Assembly (NCBI GenBank): GCA_964414785.1
Contig: CAYPXZ010000015.1
Span: forward strand, 1 to 64,000
Source: Palsa-1447 sp964414785
GTDB lineage: Bacteria > Verrucomicrobiota > Verrucomicrobiia > Opitutales > Opitutaceae
Direction of reading: 5' to 3'
DNA: 64,000 nt
A program made the translations under genes and the position numbers. Positions 49,386 to 58,489 of this stretch are shown piece by piece; position 1 is the first letter of the stretch; each line of letters opens with the position of its first letter. A model generated the notes under the pieces. The model worked only from the letters and a program-made list of their open reading frames with translations. It did not search any database and was not told where the DNA came from.

Positions 49386-51494
49386 TTGACTTGGGTTCCC
49401 GGGGTGACCCGGGCCCAGCACGCGCGCTATGTCCTCAGGCGCCTCGCCGAGTCGCTAGCCATAGCGGCGGGCGCCGCCACTTTGGCCCTCGGGCTGCAGC
49501 GCCTAGGCGTCCTTGCTCCGTTCCATTATCCCCACGCGGGCCTGATCGGCTCAGGGCACCCAGGGCTTGCGCGCCTCGTGGAGCGGGTCACGGGGTGGGC
49601 GTGGCCCGCCGCCTGGGCCGTAGCGGCACACCTGCTCCTCGGACCGAAGCAAAGGAGGCCGGTTTACCCCAGGATCCCGGGCGCCATGTACGCCTACGCC
49701 GGGATCGCCGTCAGCAGGAACGCGGGCTGCAGGGGCGGCCTGGTGACCGGATCCACCGGCTCCGGGAAGACGCTAGCCTGCATCCTGCCGAGGCTCCACT
49801 CGCTCTGCGTCAATGAGGCGGGCCTTGAGCGACGCGGATGGGCAGCGAGCCCGGAAGCGCGGCATTTAGGGCGCCTGAGGCGGGAACACCGGGACCAGGC
49901 GGAAAAAATCCAGGAGGAGATCGACCGCTTGGCCGGTGCCGTGGCCCCCCAGAGGCCTGCCGGCCCCGGCGAGCCCCTGGACGAGAGGATCGAGCTCCTT
50001 CGCCTACAGAGAGACGCGCGCTCCCTCGCGTTCCAGAAGGCGGCCGACCGGATCCGCCGCGCGAGGTACCAGGTTCCGCCGTGGGGCGGATTCGTCTGCG
50101 GCGAGAAGGGGACCGAGGGGCAAACGATCGAGGCGCTCCTCCGCCACTACGGGCGCGAGGAGGATCTCTGCCTGTTGCGCACCCGCCCCCCTTCGGCCCC
50201 GCCCGACTGGCGCCCCTGCGTCCGGCTAAACCTCCTGTCCATGGACGGGGTTCCGGCCGACACGTATGCCAAGATGATCGTGGAGACCGGGCTTTCCGTC
50301 GAGGAGGCCGCCTCCCGCGATGAGTTCTTCATCCCCCAGGCCAGGGACAAGATCGCCTGGGGAATCCGGCTCCTGCGCGCAGCCCACGCTGGCGAAGGCG
50401 CTCGTCCCGGACATCCGGGACTCCTGACCCTCCTCGACATCCTGACCGTCCCGGAGAGCTACCGGCAGTTCCTCATCCGCTGCTCGGCCGAGAACCCGGG
50501 ACTCGCGCAGTCGCACGCCTACGCCGAGGCGCGCTACCAGCTTGAGAACAACTACTGGAACCAGCCCCCGGACCAGCTCGGGGGCGTGCGCAGCACGCTC
50601 TACAATTTCCTGGTCCCGTTCTCCGAGCCCGAGATCGCGGAGGTCTTCTGCGCGGACAGCACGTTCGACCTGCGCGAGGTGGAGCTTGGCAAGGTCGTGT
50701 GCCTGGCCATCCCCCAGAAGTTCGCCGTCCAGAGGCGCTACGTGGCGACCCTCGTGAAGGCGCTCACCTACCAGGTGATTCTGGAGCGCTTCGACCGCCG
50801 GCAGGACCACCCCGACTGGCAGGACAGGAACGTCGTCCTCGTGGAGCAGGACGAGTGGCAGCGGCACGCGGTCCGCGCCGACTGCGAGGTCGACATCGTC
50901 CGCGAGGCCCGCGGCGCCGTGTACGCCGCCACGCAGTCCCAGAATGCCGTCTGGCTCAAGCTTGGGGGCCGGGAGAGCGCCTCGCCGCTGATCGCCAACC
51001 TGCGCAACCGCTGGATGTGCCAGGCGGCCACGGAGGAGTGCGCCGACGAGAGCTCGCGCCTGCTTAGCGGGCGGCTCGAGCGCCAGCTGTCGTTCTCCCA
51101 CGGCGAGGGCGGCCGCACGACCAACGTTTCGTTCGCCGATCGGCCGTTCGTGTCGCGGGATGAGCTGCGCACCCTCCGACCCTTCCATGTCGTCTTCGCC
51201 CCGGCCGAGGGACCCTGGCTCTACCGCAGATGCATCGCGATGCCGGTCACCGCGGACGGCGCCATTCCCCCTTGGTGGTTTGGCGACTGGAATCTCGCCC
51301 ATTGGGTGGCGCGCGCGCTCGGGCTCCCCGAGGTCATCCTCGGTGTCCGGATCCATCCCGGGGCGAGGTTCGTGCCCCCGTGGCGCGCCTGCGCACCGCT
51401 CAGGGCCCAGGTGCGCCGGCTTCTCGGCCTCGACGGGACCTTCATCATCCTCGGCGGCGAGCGCACGAGGGGGGCCGCCGGGGCCGAAAGGTGA
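49386..51494 (+). CDS. VirD4/TraG-like coupling ATPase, membrane-anchored
   Basis: A 702-residue ATPase of the type IV coupling protein class. Two N-terminal transmembrane helices (about 18-38 and 66-85) precede Walker A GSTGSGKT (122-129). Walker B is replaced by VVLVEQDEWQ (D489, E490), and ATQSQNAVW follows as the TraG/TraD-type glutamine motif. A helical insert with many charged residues lies at about 140-225. The start is TTG 49386, or GTG 49404. In conjugation such proteins bring DNA-relaxase complexes to the secretion pore. No mating-pore genes (VirB-type) are present here. A palindrome is directly upstream. Confidence 0.82.
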   Translation: MTWVPGVTRAQHARYVLRRLAESLAIAAGAATLALGLQRLGVLAPFHYPHAGLIGSGHPGLARLVERVTGWAWPAAWAVAAHLLLGPKQRRPVYPRIPGAMYAYAGIAVSRNAGCRGGLVTGSTGSGKTLACILPRLHSLCVNEAGLERRGWAASPEARHLGRLRREHRDQAEKIQEEIDRLAGAVAPQRPAGPGEPLDERIELLRLQRDARSLAFQKAADRIRRARYQVPPWGGFVCGEKGTEGQTIEALLRHYGREEDLCLLRTRPPSAPPDWRPCVRLNLLSMDGVPADTYAKMIVETGLSVEEAASRDEFFIPQARDKIAWGIRLLRAAHAGEGARPGHPGLLTLLDILTVPESYRQFLIRCSAENPGLAQSHAYAEARYQLENNYWNQPPDQLGGVRSTLYNFLVPFSEPEIAEVFCADSTFDLREVELGKVVCLAIPQKFAVQRRYVATLVKALTYQVILERFDRRQDHPDWQDRNVVLVEQDEWQRHAVRADCEVDIVREARGAVYAATQSQNAVWLKLGGRESASPLIANLRNRWMCQAATEECADESSRLLSGRLERQLSFSHGEGGRTTNVSFADRPFVSRDELRTLRPFHVVFAPAEGPWLYRRCIAMPVTADGAIPPWWFGDWNLAHWVARALGLPEVILGVRIHPGARFVPPWRACAPLRAQVRRLLGLDGTFIILGGERTRGAAGAER

Positions 51495-51517
51495 GGTTCC
51501 GCCATAAATTGGATGTT

Positions 51518-51531
51518 TTAGACTTGTCTAA
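51518..51531. promoter_or_regulatory. Second copy of palindrome core TTAGACTTGTCTAA
   Basis: Exact copy of the 14-base core of 49360-49379, here 30 bases before the secreted Ig-like protein gene and in an AT-rich promoter-like stretch. Two copies 2.16 kb apart before adjacent transcription units indicate one shared regulator. Confidence 0.65.
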
Positions 51532-51560
51532 TTACTGTTGTTAATTTTCTCATCTTTGCC

Positions 51561-53303
51561 ATGAAGACCGCGGGCGCGCGCCGAATCGCACTTAGAGCCC
51601 TCCTCGCGGGCGCCTCCCTTCTCTCCCCGCGGGCCCTGGGACAGGCCCCCCGGTATTCCACGGAGTCGATCACCCTGGGAACCGGGGGTTACTCGCTTAA
51701 TTTCGGCGTCCTTTGGACCTGCGACGACGACCCCGGCGGGACGCAGAGCGCGCCCGGGCAGGTCGACCTCGTCGACGCCGGGGGCAACCTCGTGGGCCAG
51801 GTCATGGCCACGGCCGGCCATACCGGTCCCTCCGTGAGCGTGACGGGCGCGGGCAGCATCGCCAATGCGGCCTCCACGGTGAACCTCTACGGCGCCGGCG
51901 GCACGCCGGCCGACGGGCACCTGCGCGCGACGTGGAACATATCCGGCCCCGCGCCGGGGGCCTACACGCTCCACTTCTGGACGGCTACGCGCAAGGTCTC
52001 GAACAACCCGGTCAGCACCATCACGACCCTCTCTTTGGACAATGGGGGCGGAGGAACGGTCGGCGGGGTCCCCACCCCAACCCCGACCCCCACCCCCACG
52101 GCGACGCCCACACCAAGCCCGACCCCTACCCCCACCCCAACGCCTACGCCAACGCCCACACCCACACCAATCCCCACACCAACCCCTGTCCCGGCGACGC
52201 CCCCGTCCGTCGCCATCACAGGACCCCAGTCGGCGACGGCACTCCAGCCGGCAAGCATCCGTGCGACCGCAACCGTGTCCTCGGGAGGAAACCCGCTTGC
52301 CTCGGTCTCGATCGACGTCACCCAGGACAACGGGAACACGTGGACGCGCATCCTCGCCGATTCCGCACCGTCAAGCCCGGCGGATTCCGAGTCCACGGTG
52401 TTCACGTTCCCGGCCGCCGGCGCTGCCACGCTCCGCGCCACCGCAACCGACACAAGGGGGCTCGCCGGAACGGCCACGCAGGCTGTGGCGATCGCCAGGG
52501 CGCCCCAGCCCGGCGTCTCCATCTCGCCGGCCCAAACCGCCCTTTCCGCAGGCCAGAGCGTCACGTTCACGGCCTCGGGAGGTGCTACGGGCAACTACTC
52601 CTGGGGAGGGTCGGCTGGCGGGACCGGGACCGCGGTATCAGCTTTCTTCCCGGCGCCGGGCAACTACACGGTCACGGTCATGGACATGGGAAACGCAAGC
52701 TACGGGCCCTCGGCCGCCGCGTCGGCGTCAGTGACGGTGGGTCCCGCATTCTACACCCTCTCCCTCTCGGCGTCGCCGGGAGGGTCCGTCTCCGGCGGGG
52801 GAAGCTATCCAAGCGGCGCCCAGGCGGCGGCCGTTGCCGCTGCGGGCCCGCAAAGCGCGTTTGTGGGCTGGACAGGCGACCTCGTTGGGGCGGCCCCCAC
52901 CCTCCTGGTCGTCATGAATTCGAACACATCCCTCACCGCCAACTTCATCCAGCTCCTCTCCCAGACCCTCACGGTGGCCGCCCCGTCCTCAGTTTCCACG
53001 CGCACCCCTCCCTTCGCCCTGTCCGCAAGTTCGTCAAGCGGGCTTCCCGTCACGCTGGTTCTCAACTCGGGGCCCGCCACGCTCTCCGGCAACGTCGTCA
53101 CCCCGTCCGGGTCGACCGGCCTGGTAACCGTCACGGCAACCCAGTCCGGGAATTCGCAGTATCTGCCGGCCCAGCCGCTCGTGGTCACGTTCCCGATCGG
53201 TGCGCCGTCCCCCGGTGTCGTCATTGCGGATGATGCATCGGCAACAAAGCGCTCCGACCGCTTTACCAGGACGACGAGCTACACGAGCAACGCGTCCCAT
53301 TGA
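51561..53303 (+). CDS. Secreted multidomain protein with TP linker and Ig-like/bacterial repeats
   Basis: A 580-residue exported protein: signal peptide (IALRALLAGASLLSPRALG), a beta domain (about 30-165), a TPTP linker (172-214), an Ig-like domain (VAITGPQSATALQPASIRAT on), a PKD-like domain (VSISPAQTALSAGQSVTFTA on), then a bacterial repeat of the kind GGSVSGGGSYPSGAQ with VGWTGDLVG. The C-terminal 30 residues are polar. It could be an adhesin or surface structural protein. The relaxase-like gene starts 10 bases after its stop, so it appears to be the first gene of that operon. Confidence 0.8.
   Translation: MKTAGARRIALRALLAGASLLSPRALGQAPRYSTESITLGTGGYSLNFGVLWTCDDDPGGTQSAPGQVDLVDAGGNLVGQVMATAGHTGPSVSVTGAGSIANAASTVNLYGAGGTPADGHLRATWNISGPAPGAYTLHFWTATRKVSNNPVSTITTLSLDNGGGGTVGGVPTPTPTPTPTATPTPSPTPTPTPTPTPTPTPTPIPTPTPVPATPPSVAITGPQSATALQPASIRATATVSSGGNPLASVSIDVTQDNGNTWTRILADSAPSSPADSESTVFTFPAAGAATLRATATDTRGLAGTATQAVAIARAPQPGVSISPAQTALSAGQSVTFTASGGATGNYSWGGSAGGTGTAVSAFFPAPGNYTVTVMDMGNASYGPSAAASASVTVGPAFYTLSLSASPGGSVSGGGSYPSGAQAAAVAAAGPQSAFVGWTGDLVGAAPTLLVVMNSNTSLTANFIQLLSQTLTVAAPSSVSTRTPPFALSASSSSGLPVTLVLNSGPATLSGNVVTPSGSTGLVTVTATQSGNSQYLPAQPLVVTFPIGAPSPGVVIADDASATKRSDRFTRTTSYTSNASH
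52074..52202 (+). repeat. TPTP linker repeat
   Basis: About 43 residues of TP, SP, AP and IP dipeptides encoded mainly by ACC/ACA and CCC/CCA, a different codon choice from the pilin tail at 44092-45198 (mostly ACG and CCG). The two repeats therefore seem to have arisen separately. Confidence 0.85.
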
Positions 53304-53313
53304 CCCCGCGCCC

Positions 53314-54849
53314 ATGCAACGGTCCGCCTATCCCTTTCCGCTCGCGGTCAACTCGAGCCACCATTCCCACTACCACAGGTTCCTTCTGGGGGCCGACCCG
53401 TCGGTGCTGGAGCCCTTTCCCAAGCCCTATTGCACGGGGGCGATTGCCACGGATTTGGGAAGGCTGACCGAGAGCCTCAACCTGCAGCGCTGGAGAAAGC
53501 TCTACCACGGGGCCTTCCCGTGGGTCGCGGGATTCGGACCCTCCCATTTCGACCTTGGCAACGTCCCGTCCCACCGGCCGCTCCCTCCCGAATACGGCAG
53601 ACCGCCGAGACGATTCGCGGCATTCGACTTCGTGCAAATCGCGGACCCCTCGGTCTCGGCGCTCGCCCTCGTGGCCGGCGACCGCCGCGTCCTCGACCGC
53701 TTTGTCTCGCTCGGCGACGAGTTCTGCGCCCGCCTCGAGGAGGGGGCGTGCTCGCGCGACCGGGGCCCGTCGGGCGCGCGAACCACGGGGCGCCTTGTTG
53801 CGGGGCAATTCGCGGAACCCAACGACCGCTGGCTCATGCCTCTCCTGCATGTGCACTCGCGCGTGCTCAACCTTACGTCGTTTGCCGGGGCTCCCTGCAC
53901 CCTCTCCTGCCTGGATCACGCTGCCCTGGGCCGCGCAGGCCGGCGCGCGCGGCTGGGCTGGGCGACCCGGCAGGCCGAGGCGCTCTCGGACCTGGGATAC
54001 CGGGTCCGCGTCGAGGGGAATGACCTTCCCGAGCTTCGCGTGGACGGGGTTTCCCGAAGCCTCATCGCGGCGATTCAAGCGCCCCGAATCGCGGTCCTCA
54101 GGCTCCTAGAGCGCATGATCGTGGGGGACCACCCCCGGTGCTGCGGGCAGCTGGGAACGGAGCTTCCCGCAGCAGTGATCGCCAGCATGGCGGAGCAGGT
54201 CGAGTCCGCGCTCGCCCTCTACCACGCACGCTACAAGCCCGCGAAAGTCGCCGTCCCTCCCGAGGGGCCGTGGAGGGCCTCGGTCAGGGAGCACCTCTGC
54301 CGATGCTGTCCCGGCTCACTCGCCGCGCTCGACTCCGCGGCAGCGCGCGCGCGGGCCACCCTCTACAGCGCAGCGCTGTACCCCTCCCCGCCATTGGATC
54401 CGGCCCACTGCCACGTCTCCGCGATCGAATCCTTCGAGGCCGCCTGCCAGATGCCGTGCGATCCCGAACTGGGCGTCCAGGCGCTGGGAGAGGCCCCCGA
54501 GCGGGTGGCCTGCCCCTGGCTCGCCCGCGAATTCGAGGCCGCGCTCGGCGAGGTGAGCGAAGCGGTCGCCCGGGCCGGTCCGGGCGAGGCACTTGCTCCG
54601 ACGAGGAGGCTCCTGGCGACAATCGACCAACTGGCCGAGGGGGCCGACCCCGAGCAGCTTCGCCAGTCGCGGATTCTCCTGGACGTTGAGCTCGAGCGCA
54701 GGGCCATGGCGCCGGCGGACCACCCCACGCTCGAGGCCGGGCCCCGCCTCCCCGCGCGGGGGGCCCTCGTTTCCCTGGACCAGCTCTTCGAGGATGCACC
54801 GTCACTCCTGCACCTTCGTGAGCAGGAGATCGGAGGCCGGAGCCTTTGA
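53314..54849 (+). CDS. MobF/TrwC-like relaxase, helicase-less and diverged
   Basis: A 511-residue protein whose N-terminal half follows the TrwC relaxase pattern. FAAFDFVQIADPSVSALAL corresponds to FDLTFSAPKSVS; TTGRLVAGQF (about 159-167) then PLLHVHSRVLNLT correspond to the metal-binding region. The histidines H179 and H181 match TrwC H161 and H163, and the position of TrwC H150 is E168, with the same 11- and 2-residue spacing. Candidate nicking tyrosines lie at Y6, Y20 and Y38. The helicase domain of TrwC is missing; the C-terminal half is helical and cysteine-containing (HPRCCGQL, CRCCPG). ATG 53314 is the first start after the previous gene. It overlaps the next gene by TTGA. Relaxase activity is inferred. 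Confidence 0.72.
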   Translation: MQRSAYPFPLAVNSSHHSHYHRFLLGADPSVLEPFPKPYCTGAIATDLGRLTESLNLQRWRKLYHGAFPWVAGFGPSHFDLGNVPSHRPLPPEYGRPPRRFAAFDFVQIADPSVSALALVAGDRRVLDRFVSLGDEFCARLEEGACSRDRGPSGARTTGRLVAGQFAEPNDRWLMPLLHVHSRVLNLTSFAGAPCTLSCLDHAALGRAGRRARLGWATRQAEALSDLGYRVRVEGNDLPELRVDGVSRSLIAAIQAPRIAVLRLLERMIVGDHPRCCGQLGTELPAAVIASMAEQVESALALYHARYKPAKVAVPPEGPWRASVREHLCRCCPGSLAALDSAAARARATLYSAALYPSPPLDPAHCHVSAIESFEAACQMPCDPELGVQALGEAPERVACPWLAREFEAALGEVSEAVARAGPGEALAPTRRLLATIDQLAEGADPEQLRQSRILLDVELERRAMAPADHPTLEAGPRLPARGALVSLDQLFEDAPSLLHLREQEIGGRSL

Positions 54850-56354
54850 ACGGGGACACCCCACCTCTGCTCGGCTGGCCCGACCATCAAGGATTGGTCG
54901 CCATGGGCCGCGACCCGTGGCGAATCAGGGACGCCTGCGAGGGCACCGTGATCTTCGGCGGCACCGGATCGGGAAAGACATCGGGAAGCGGCCGTGCCCT
55001 CGCGACCTCGTTCCTAGCCGCGGGATTCGGTGGGCTCGTCCTGTGCGCCAAACCCGACGAGCCTGAGCTGTGGCGAGCGTACGCCGAGGAGACGGGCCGA
55101 GGGGACGACCTGGCGATGTTCGGCACCGAAGAGCCATGGAGCTTCAACTTCATGCACTACGAGTCCCTGCGGTCGGGGGCCGCTGCGGGCCTGACCGAGA
55201 ACCTGGTCAACCTCTTCATGGAGGTCTCCTCCATCGGCTCCGGCGACGCGCGGTCCCGAGGCGGCGACCCATTCTGGGAGCGGGCGATGCGGTCGCTCGT
55301 GAGAAACTGCGTGGATGTGCTGTCGATGGCGGGCGAGCCGGTGTCGCTCCATGCGATGTTCGACGTCATCCGCGGGGCGCCACCGGACGCGGCGAGCCTT
55401 GCGTCCGAGGTCTGGAAGGCGAAATCCCCGTGCTGGCGAAACCTTGAGGCGGCTCGCGCGCGGGCGCTCGGGACGGCGTGGGAGGTCGACTGCAGGGAGG
55501 TCGCGGGTTACTGGCTCGGCCACTTCCCGACCCTCGGGGAAAAGGCCCAGGGCAGCATTGTCGCGATGTTCTCGACCCTTGCGGAGGCGCTCATGCGCGG
55601 GAAGATGCGGGAGCTCTTCTGCGGGGTGACGACGCTCTGCCCCGAGGACGTCATGCGCGGACGCATCGTCGTCGTGGACCTGCCCGTAAAGGAGTGGTCG
55701 GAGGTCGGCAGGATGGCCGCGGTGCTCTGGAAATACTGCCTCCAGAAGGCCGTCGAACGGCGTGCCGACAATCCGGGTGGCCTAGGACGGCCGCTCTTCA
55801 TCTGGGCCGACGAGTGCCAGCACTTCACGAGCCGCTACGACACGCTCTTCCAGGCGACCGCACGGTCGTCGCGCGCCGCGAGCGTCTACCTCACGCAGAA
55901 CTATCCCAGCCTCGTCGCCGCCTTGGGCGGCGGAAGCGAAGGGCGGGCGATGACCGACGCATTGCTCGGCAACATGGGCACCAAGATCTTCCACGCAAAC
56001 AGCGACCGCGAAACGAACCAGCTTGCCGCCGACCTGTGCGGCAAGCGTCTCCAGTGCCTTCGCAACGCAGGGACCGGGTCAAGCCTTAGCCTGGGCAGGG
56101 AGCCGACTGTCGGGTCGACCTCGAGCCGGGGACGGAGCGAAAGCATGGACTACGAGATCCAGCCGATGGAATTCTCAACGCTCAGGAAAGGGGGCTCCGA
56201 CAGTGCCCACTCGACGGACGCCCTTGTCTTCCAGAATGGAAGGCTTTGGACCGGCTCCCGGAGGACCTGGCAGAAGGTCGCGTTCCGCCAGCGGCCTCGG
56301 GAGCTCGCCGCCCCGGCCCCCGCGGTTTGCGCGGGCGCGGCGCGGGGGCGATGA
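54846..56354 (+). CDS. Second VirD4/TraG-like ATPase, soluble
   Basis: A 502-residue ATPase with Walker A GGTGSGKT (38-45), Walker B FIWADECQHF (D322, E323), and ARSSRAASVYLTQNYPSL, the TraM-recognition-type motif of coupling proteins. No transmembrane segments precede the ATPase core, so it is cytoplasmic or bound to partners. The start is TTG 54846, overlapping the relaxase stop, indicating coupled translation. It differs greatly from the first copy at 49386 and is 200 residues shorter. It converges with an aldo/keto reductase gene. Confidence 0.85.
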   Translation: MNGDTPPLLGWPDHQGLVAMGRDPWRIRDACEGTVIFGGTGSGKTSGSGRALATSFLAAGFGGLVLCAKPDEPELWRAYAEETGRGDDLAMFGTEEPWSFNFMHYESLRSGAAAGLTENLVNLFMEVSSIGSGDARSRGGDPFWERAMRSLVRNCVDVLSMAGEPVSLHAMFDVIRGAPPDAASLASEVWKAKSPCWRNLEAARARALGTAWEVDCREVAGYWLGHFPTLGEKAQGSIVAMFSTLAEALMRGKMRELFCGVTTLCPEDVMRGRIVVVDLPVKEWSEVGRMAAVLWKYCLQKAVERRADNPGGLGRPLFIWADECQHFTSRYDTLFQATARSSRAASVYLTQNYPSLVAALGGGSEGRAMTDALLGNMGTKIFHANSDRETNQLAADLCGKRLQCLRNAGTGSSLSLGREPTVGSTSSRGRSESMDYEIQPMEFSTLRKGGSDSAHSTDALVFQNGRLWTGSRRTWQKVAFRQRPRELAAPAPAVCAGAARGR

Positions 56355-56369
56355 CGCAGGATCCGGCCC

Positions 56370-57344
56370 TTACTTCCCCGAGTACCAGAAACCGCGCGGC
56401 CAGTTGTGGGGGCGGAGCCTTCGCAGGAGGTCCGGGGTCATCGGGGGCAGGTCGCTCACCGCGCAATTGGCCTCGGCCTGCGCGGGATTCCTCATCCCGG
56501 GGATGACAGTGCTCACGGCAGCGTTCGCGAGCGCGAACTTGATCGCCGCCTGGGGGAGCGAGTACCCGCTGCCCTCGATCTCCACACCGACCTTGCGGGC
56601 CCGCTCCACCGCCCGCCCAAGGCGGTCGCCCGCGAAATAATTGCGGCGAAAATCGCCCTCGGGGAAAACGGTGTCCCGCGTCCACTTGCCGGTCAGGGAC
56701 CCCTCGTCAAAGACCACGCGGACGATGATGCCGACGTTCGTCTCGGCGGCCACCGGGAGCAGTTCGGCCGCGGGCTCCTGCTCGAAGATGTTGTAGATCA
56801 CCTGAACCACGTCGACCCAACCGCCGCGCATCAGGTCGATCACGCTGTTCTGGTCTTGTTCCGGCGTGGAAATGCCTATGAACCTGACCTTTCCCTCGGC
56901 CTTGAGCTTGCGCAGGACCTCAAACGGCTCGGGGCGCCGGTTCCAGGCCCTTGTCCAGGTGTGTAGCTGAAGGAGGTCAATCCGGTCCGTTCCCAGGTTG
57001 CGCAGGCGCTGCTCGATGTTCTCGCGCAAGTAGTTCTCAGGGTAACGCTCGGACATGAGGCAGTAGGGCGACGGCGGCCAGGGGCCGGCCGCAGGGGGGG
57101 TCTTGGTCGCCACGATCACCTCGTCGCGCCGGGTCCTTAGGACGCCCCCGATGATCCGCTCGCTCTTTCCATCTCCATATCCCGCGGCTGTGTCGATAAA
57201 GTTGACACCCAGGTCGAGCGCCCGGTTCAGGGCCGCCGTCGAATCAGCCTCGCTTTGGGGTCCCCAGCTTCCCCCAATGGCCCATGCTCCAAACCCAATT
57301 TCGGACACATTCAGGCCGGTTCGGCCCAGTTTTCGGAATTTCAT
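56370..57344 (-). CDS. Aldo/keto reductase
   Basis: A 324-residue AKR-family NADPH-dependent reductase. The tetrad residues lie in NFIDTAAGYG (D and Y), VATKT (K) and LLQLHTW (H); cofactor segments include GIIVRVV and ANAAVSTVIPGMRNPAQ. No signal peptide. Substrates of such short AKRs vary from sugars to aldehydes, so a specific role cannot be given. The 180 bases before its start form a divergent promoter region with the next gene. Confidence 0.92.
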   Translation of the reverse strand: MKFRKLGRTGLNVSEIGFGAWAIGGSWGPQSEADSTAALNRALDLGVNFIDTAAGYGDGKSERIIGGVLRTRRDEVIVATKTPPAAGPWPPSPYCLMSERYPENYLRENIEQRLRNLGTDRIDLLQLHTWTRAWNRRPEPFEVLRKLKAEGKVRFIGISTPEQDQNSVIDLMRGGWVDVVQVIYNIFEQEPAAELLPVAAETNVGIIVRVVFDEGSLTGKWTRDTVFPEGDFRRNYFAGDRLGRAVERARKVGVEIEGSGYSLPQAAIKFALANAAVSTVIPGMRNPAQAEANCAVSDLPPMTPDLLRRLRPHNWPRGFWYSGK

Positions 57345-57526
57345 GATGATAAAGGGGCTGAAAGACCATCATCCCGCGCAGCCGCGCGGCGTCAAGAAAC
57401 CGCCTCCCGCGGCGCCACCGATTGCTGTGGCGTGGCATTACTTATGCCTTTCTGATTGACCAGAAGGCACTTTGGACTGTTTTTGATACTCTAAATCAGT
57501 CATGAACCCCCGCACACATATCGGGT

Positions 57527-58480
57527 ATGTCGCTGCCTGACGACGTCATCTCGTTATTGCGCGACGAGGCGTACCTCGACCTTTGCCGGAACGCATTGAA
57601 GGATGCCCTGGAGAGGCTGGTCGCGGAGAAACAACAGGTGACGGAGACACGACCGCCCTTCGGGATTCTCGCCACAAAGAAGCAGCGCGAGGTGTTCGAG
57701 TCGTCGATGCAGACCGTTCTGGACACCGAGGCCGCGATCGAGAACCGCCTTGGCAAGCTCGAGGCCATAGAGAACTGGCTCAAGTCCGCGATCCGCGAGC
57801 GCCTTCGCGACTACCTGGCCCAAGTGTCGGAGAATTACCGAAGGAGTGCGAAGATCGCCGAGGCGATCAAGGCATGGGACCGGCTCATCGAGCACTACGG
57901 GGAGCAGCTTCTCGCGCTGGCCCGAAACATCAAGAACGTGGCGGTGTCCTTTGCGGGCGCCACGGGCGGCGTCCGATCCGCATTCGGCGACCGCGCCCAG
58001 TCCTTCGCCGAGCTGCGCATGGGCGCGGACAGCCTCGACCGGACGGCCCTCCAGCTCGAGTCGCTCACGCGCTCGATGGCCATGATCGCCGCAAATACGC
58101 CCTACAAAGACGTGCGCGTCGCAGACCTTCCGATCAAGGGGGTCGTCGGTTGGGTCGACAACCTTGCGCTCCAGCACGACCGCGATGCGCTGCCCGCCGC
58201 CCAGGAGATGGAGGCCGATGCGCGAACCATCGTGGCCAAGAAGCTCAACGATTACCATGCGAGCGCGGCCGCGGCCGTCGAGTCCCTGACAGTCATCGAG
58301 AACCAGGAGCTCGAGAGCTACTGGGAGGTCCTCCGCGCGCACGCCCTCGCCCATTACGTGCAGGAACGCGACGTGGACGAGGTCCTTAACGAGCTCAACG
58401 AGCGCTACGTGGTTGCGAACATCGAGCGCCGGCAGAGGGCGATCGAGAACCAGGTCGACCCCTACGGGCATGAGCGCTAG
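57527..58480 (+). CDS. Uncharacterised all-helical protein
   Basis: A 317-residue soluble protein with no cysteine clusters except one, no signal peptide and almost entirely alpha-helical, with heptad-like stretches (LEAIENWLKSAIRERLRDYL, LDRTALQLESLTRSMAMIA). I do not recognise a family. Helical bundles with little catalytic residue conservation suggest a scaffolding role, similar in style to toxin or phage-defence adaptors, but that is a guess. ATG 57527 follows no clear ribosome site. The neighbour at 58490 converges with it. Confidence 0.7.
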   Translation: MSLPDDVISLLRDEAYLDLCRNALKDALERLVAEKQQVTETRPPFGILATKKQREVFESSMQTVLDTEAAIENRLGKLEAIENWLKSAIRERLRDYLAQVSENYRRSAKIAEAIKAWDRLIEHYGEQLLALARNIKNVAVSFAGATGGVRSAFGDRAQSFAELRMGADSLDRTALQLESLTRSMAMIAANTPYKDVRVADLPIKGVVGWVDNLALQHDRDALPAAQEMEADARTIVAKKLNDYHASAAAAVESLTVIENQELESYWEVLRAHALAHYVQERDVDEVLNELNERYVVANIERRQRAIENQVDPYGHER

Positions 58481-58489
58481 GCGTCCCGC

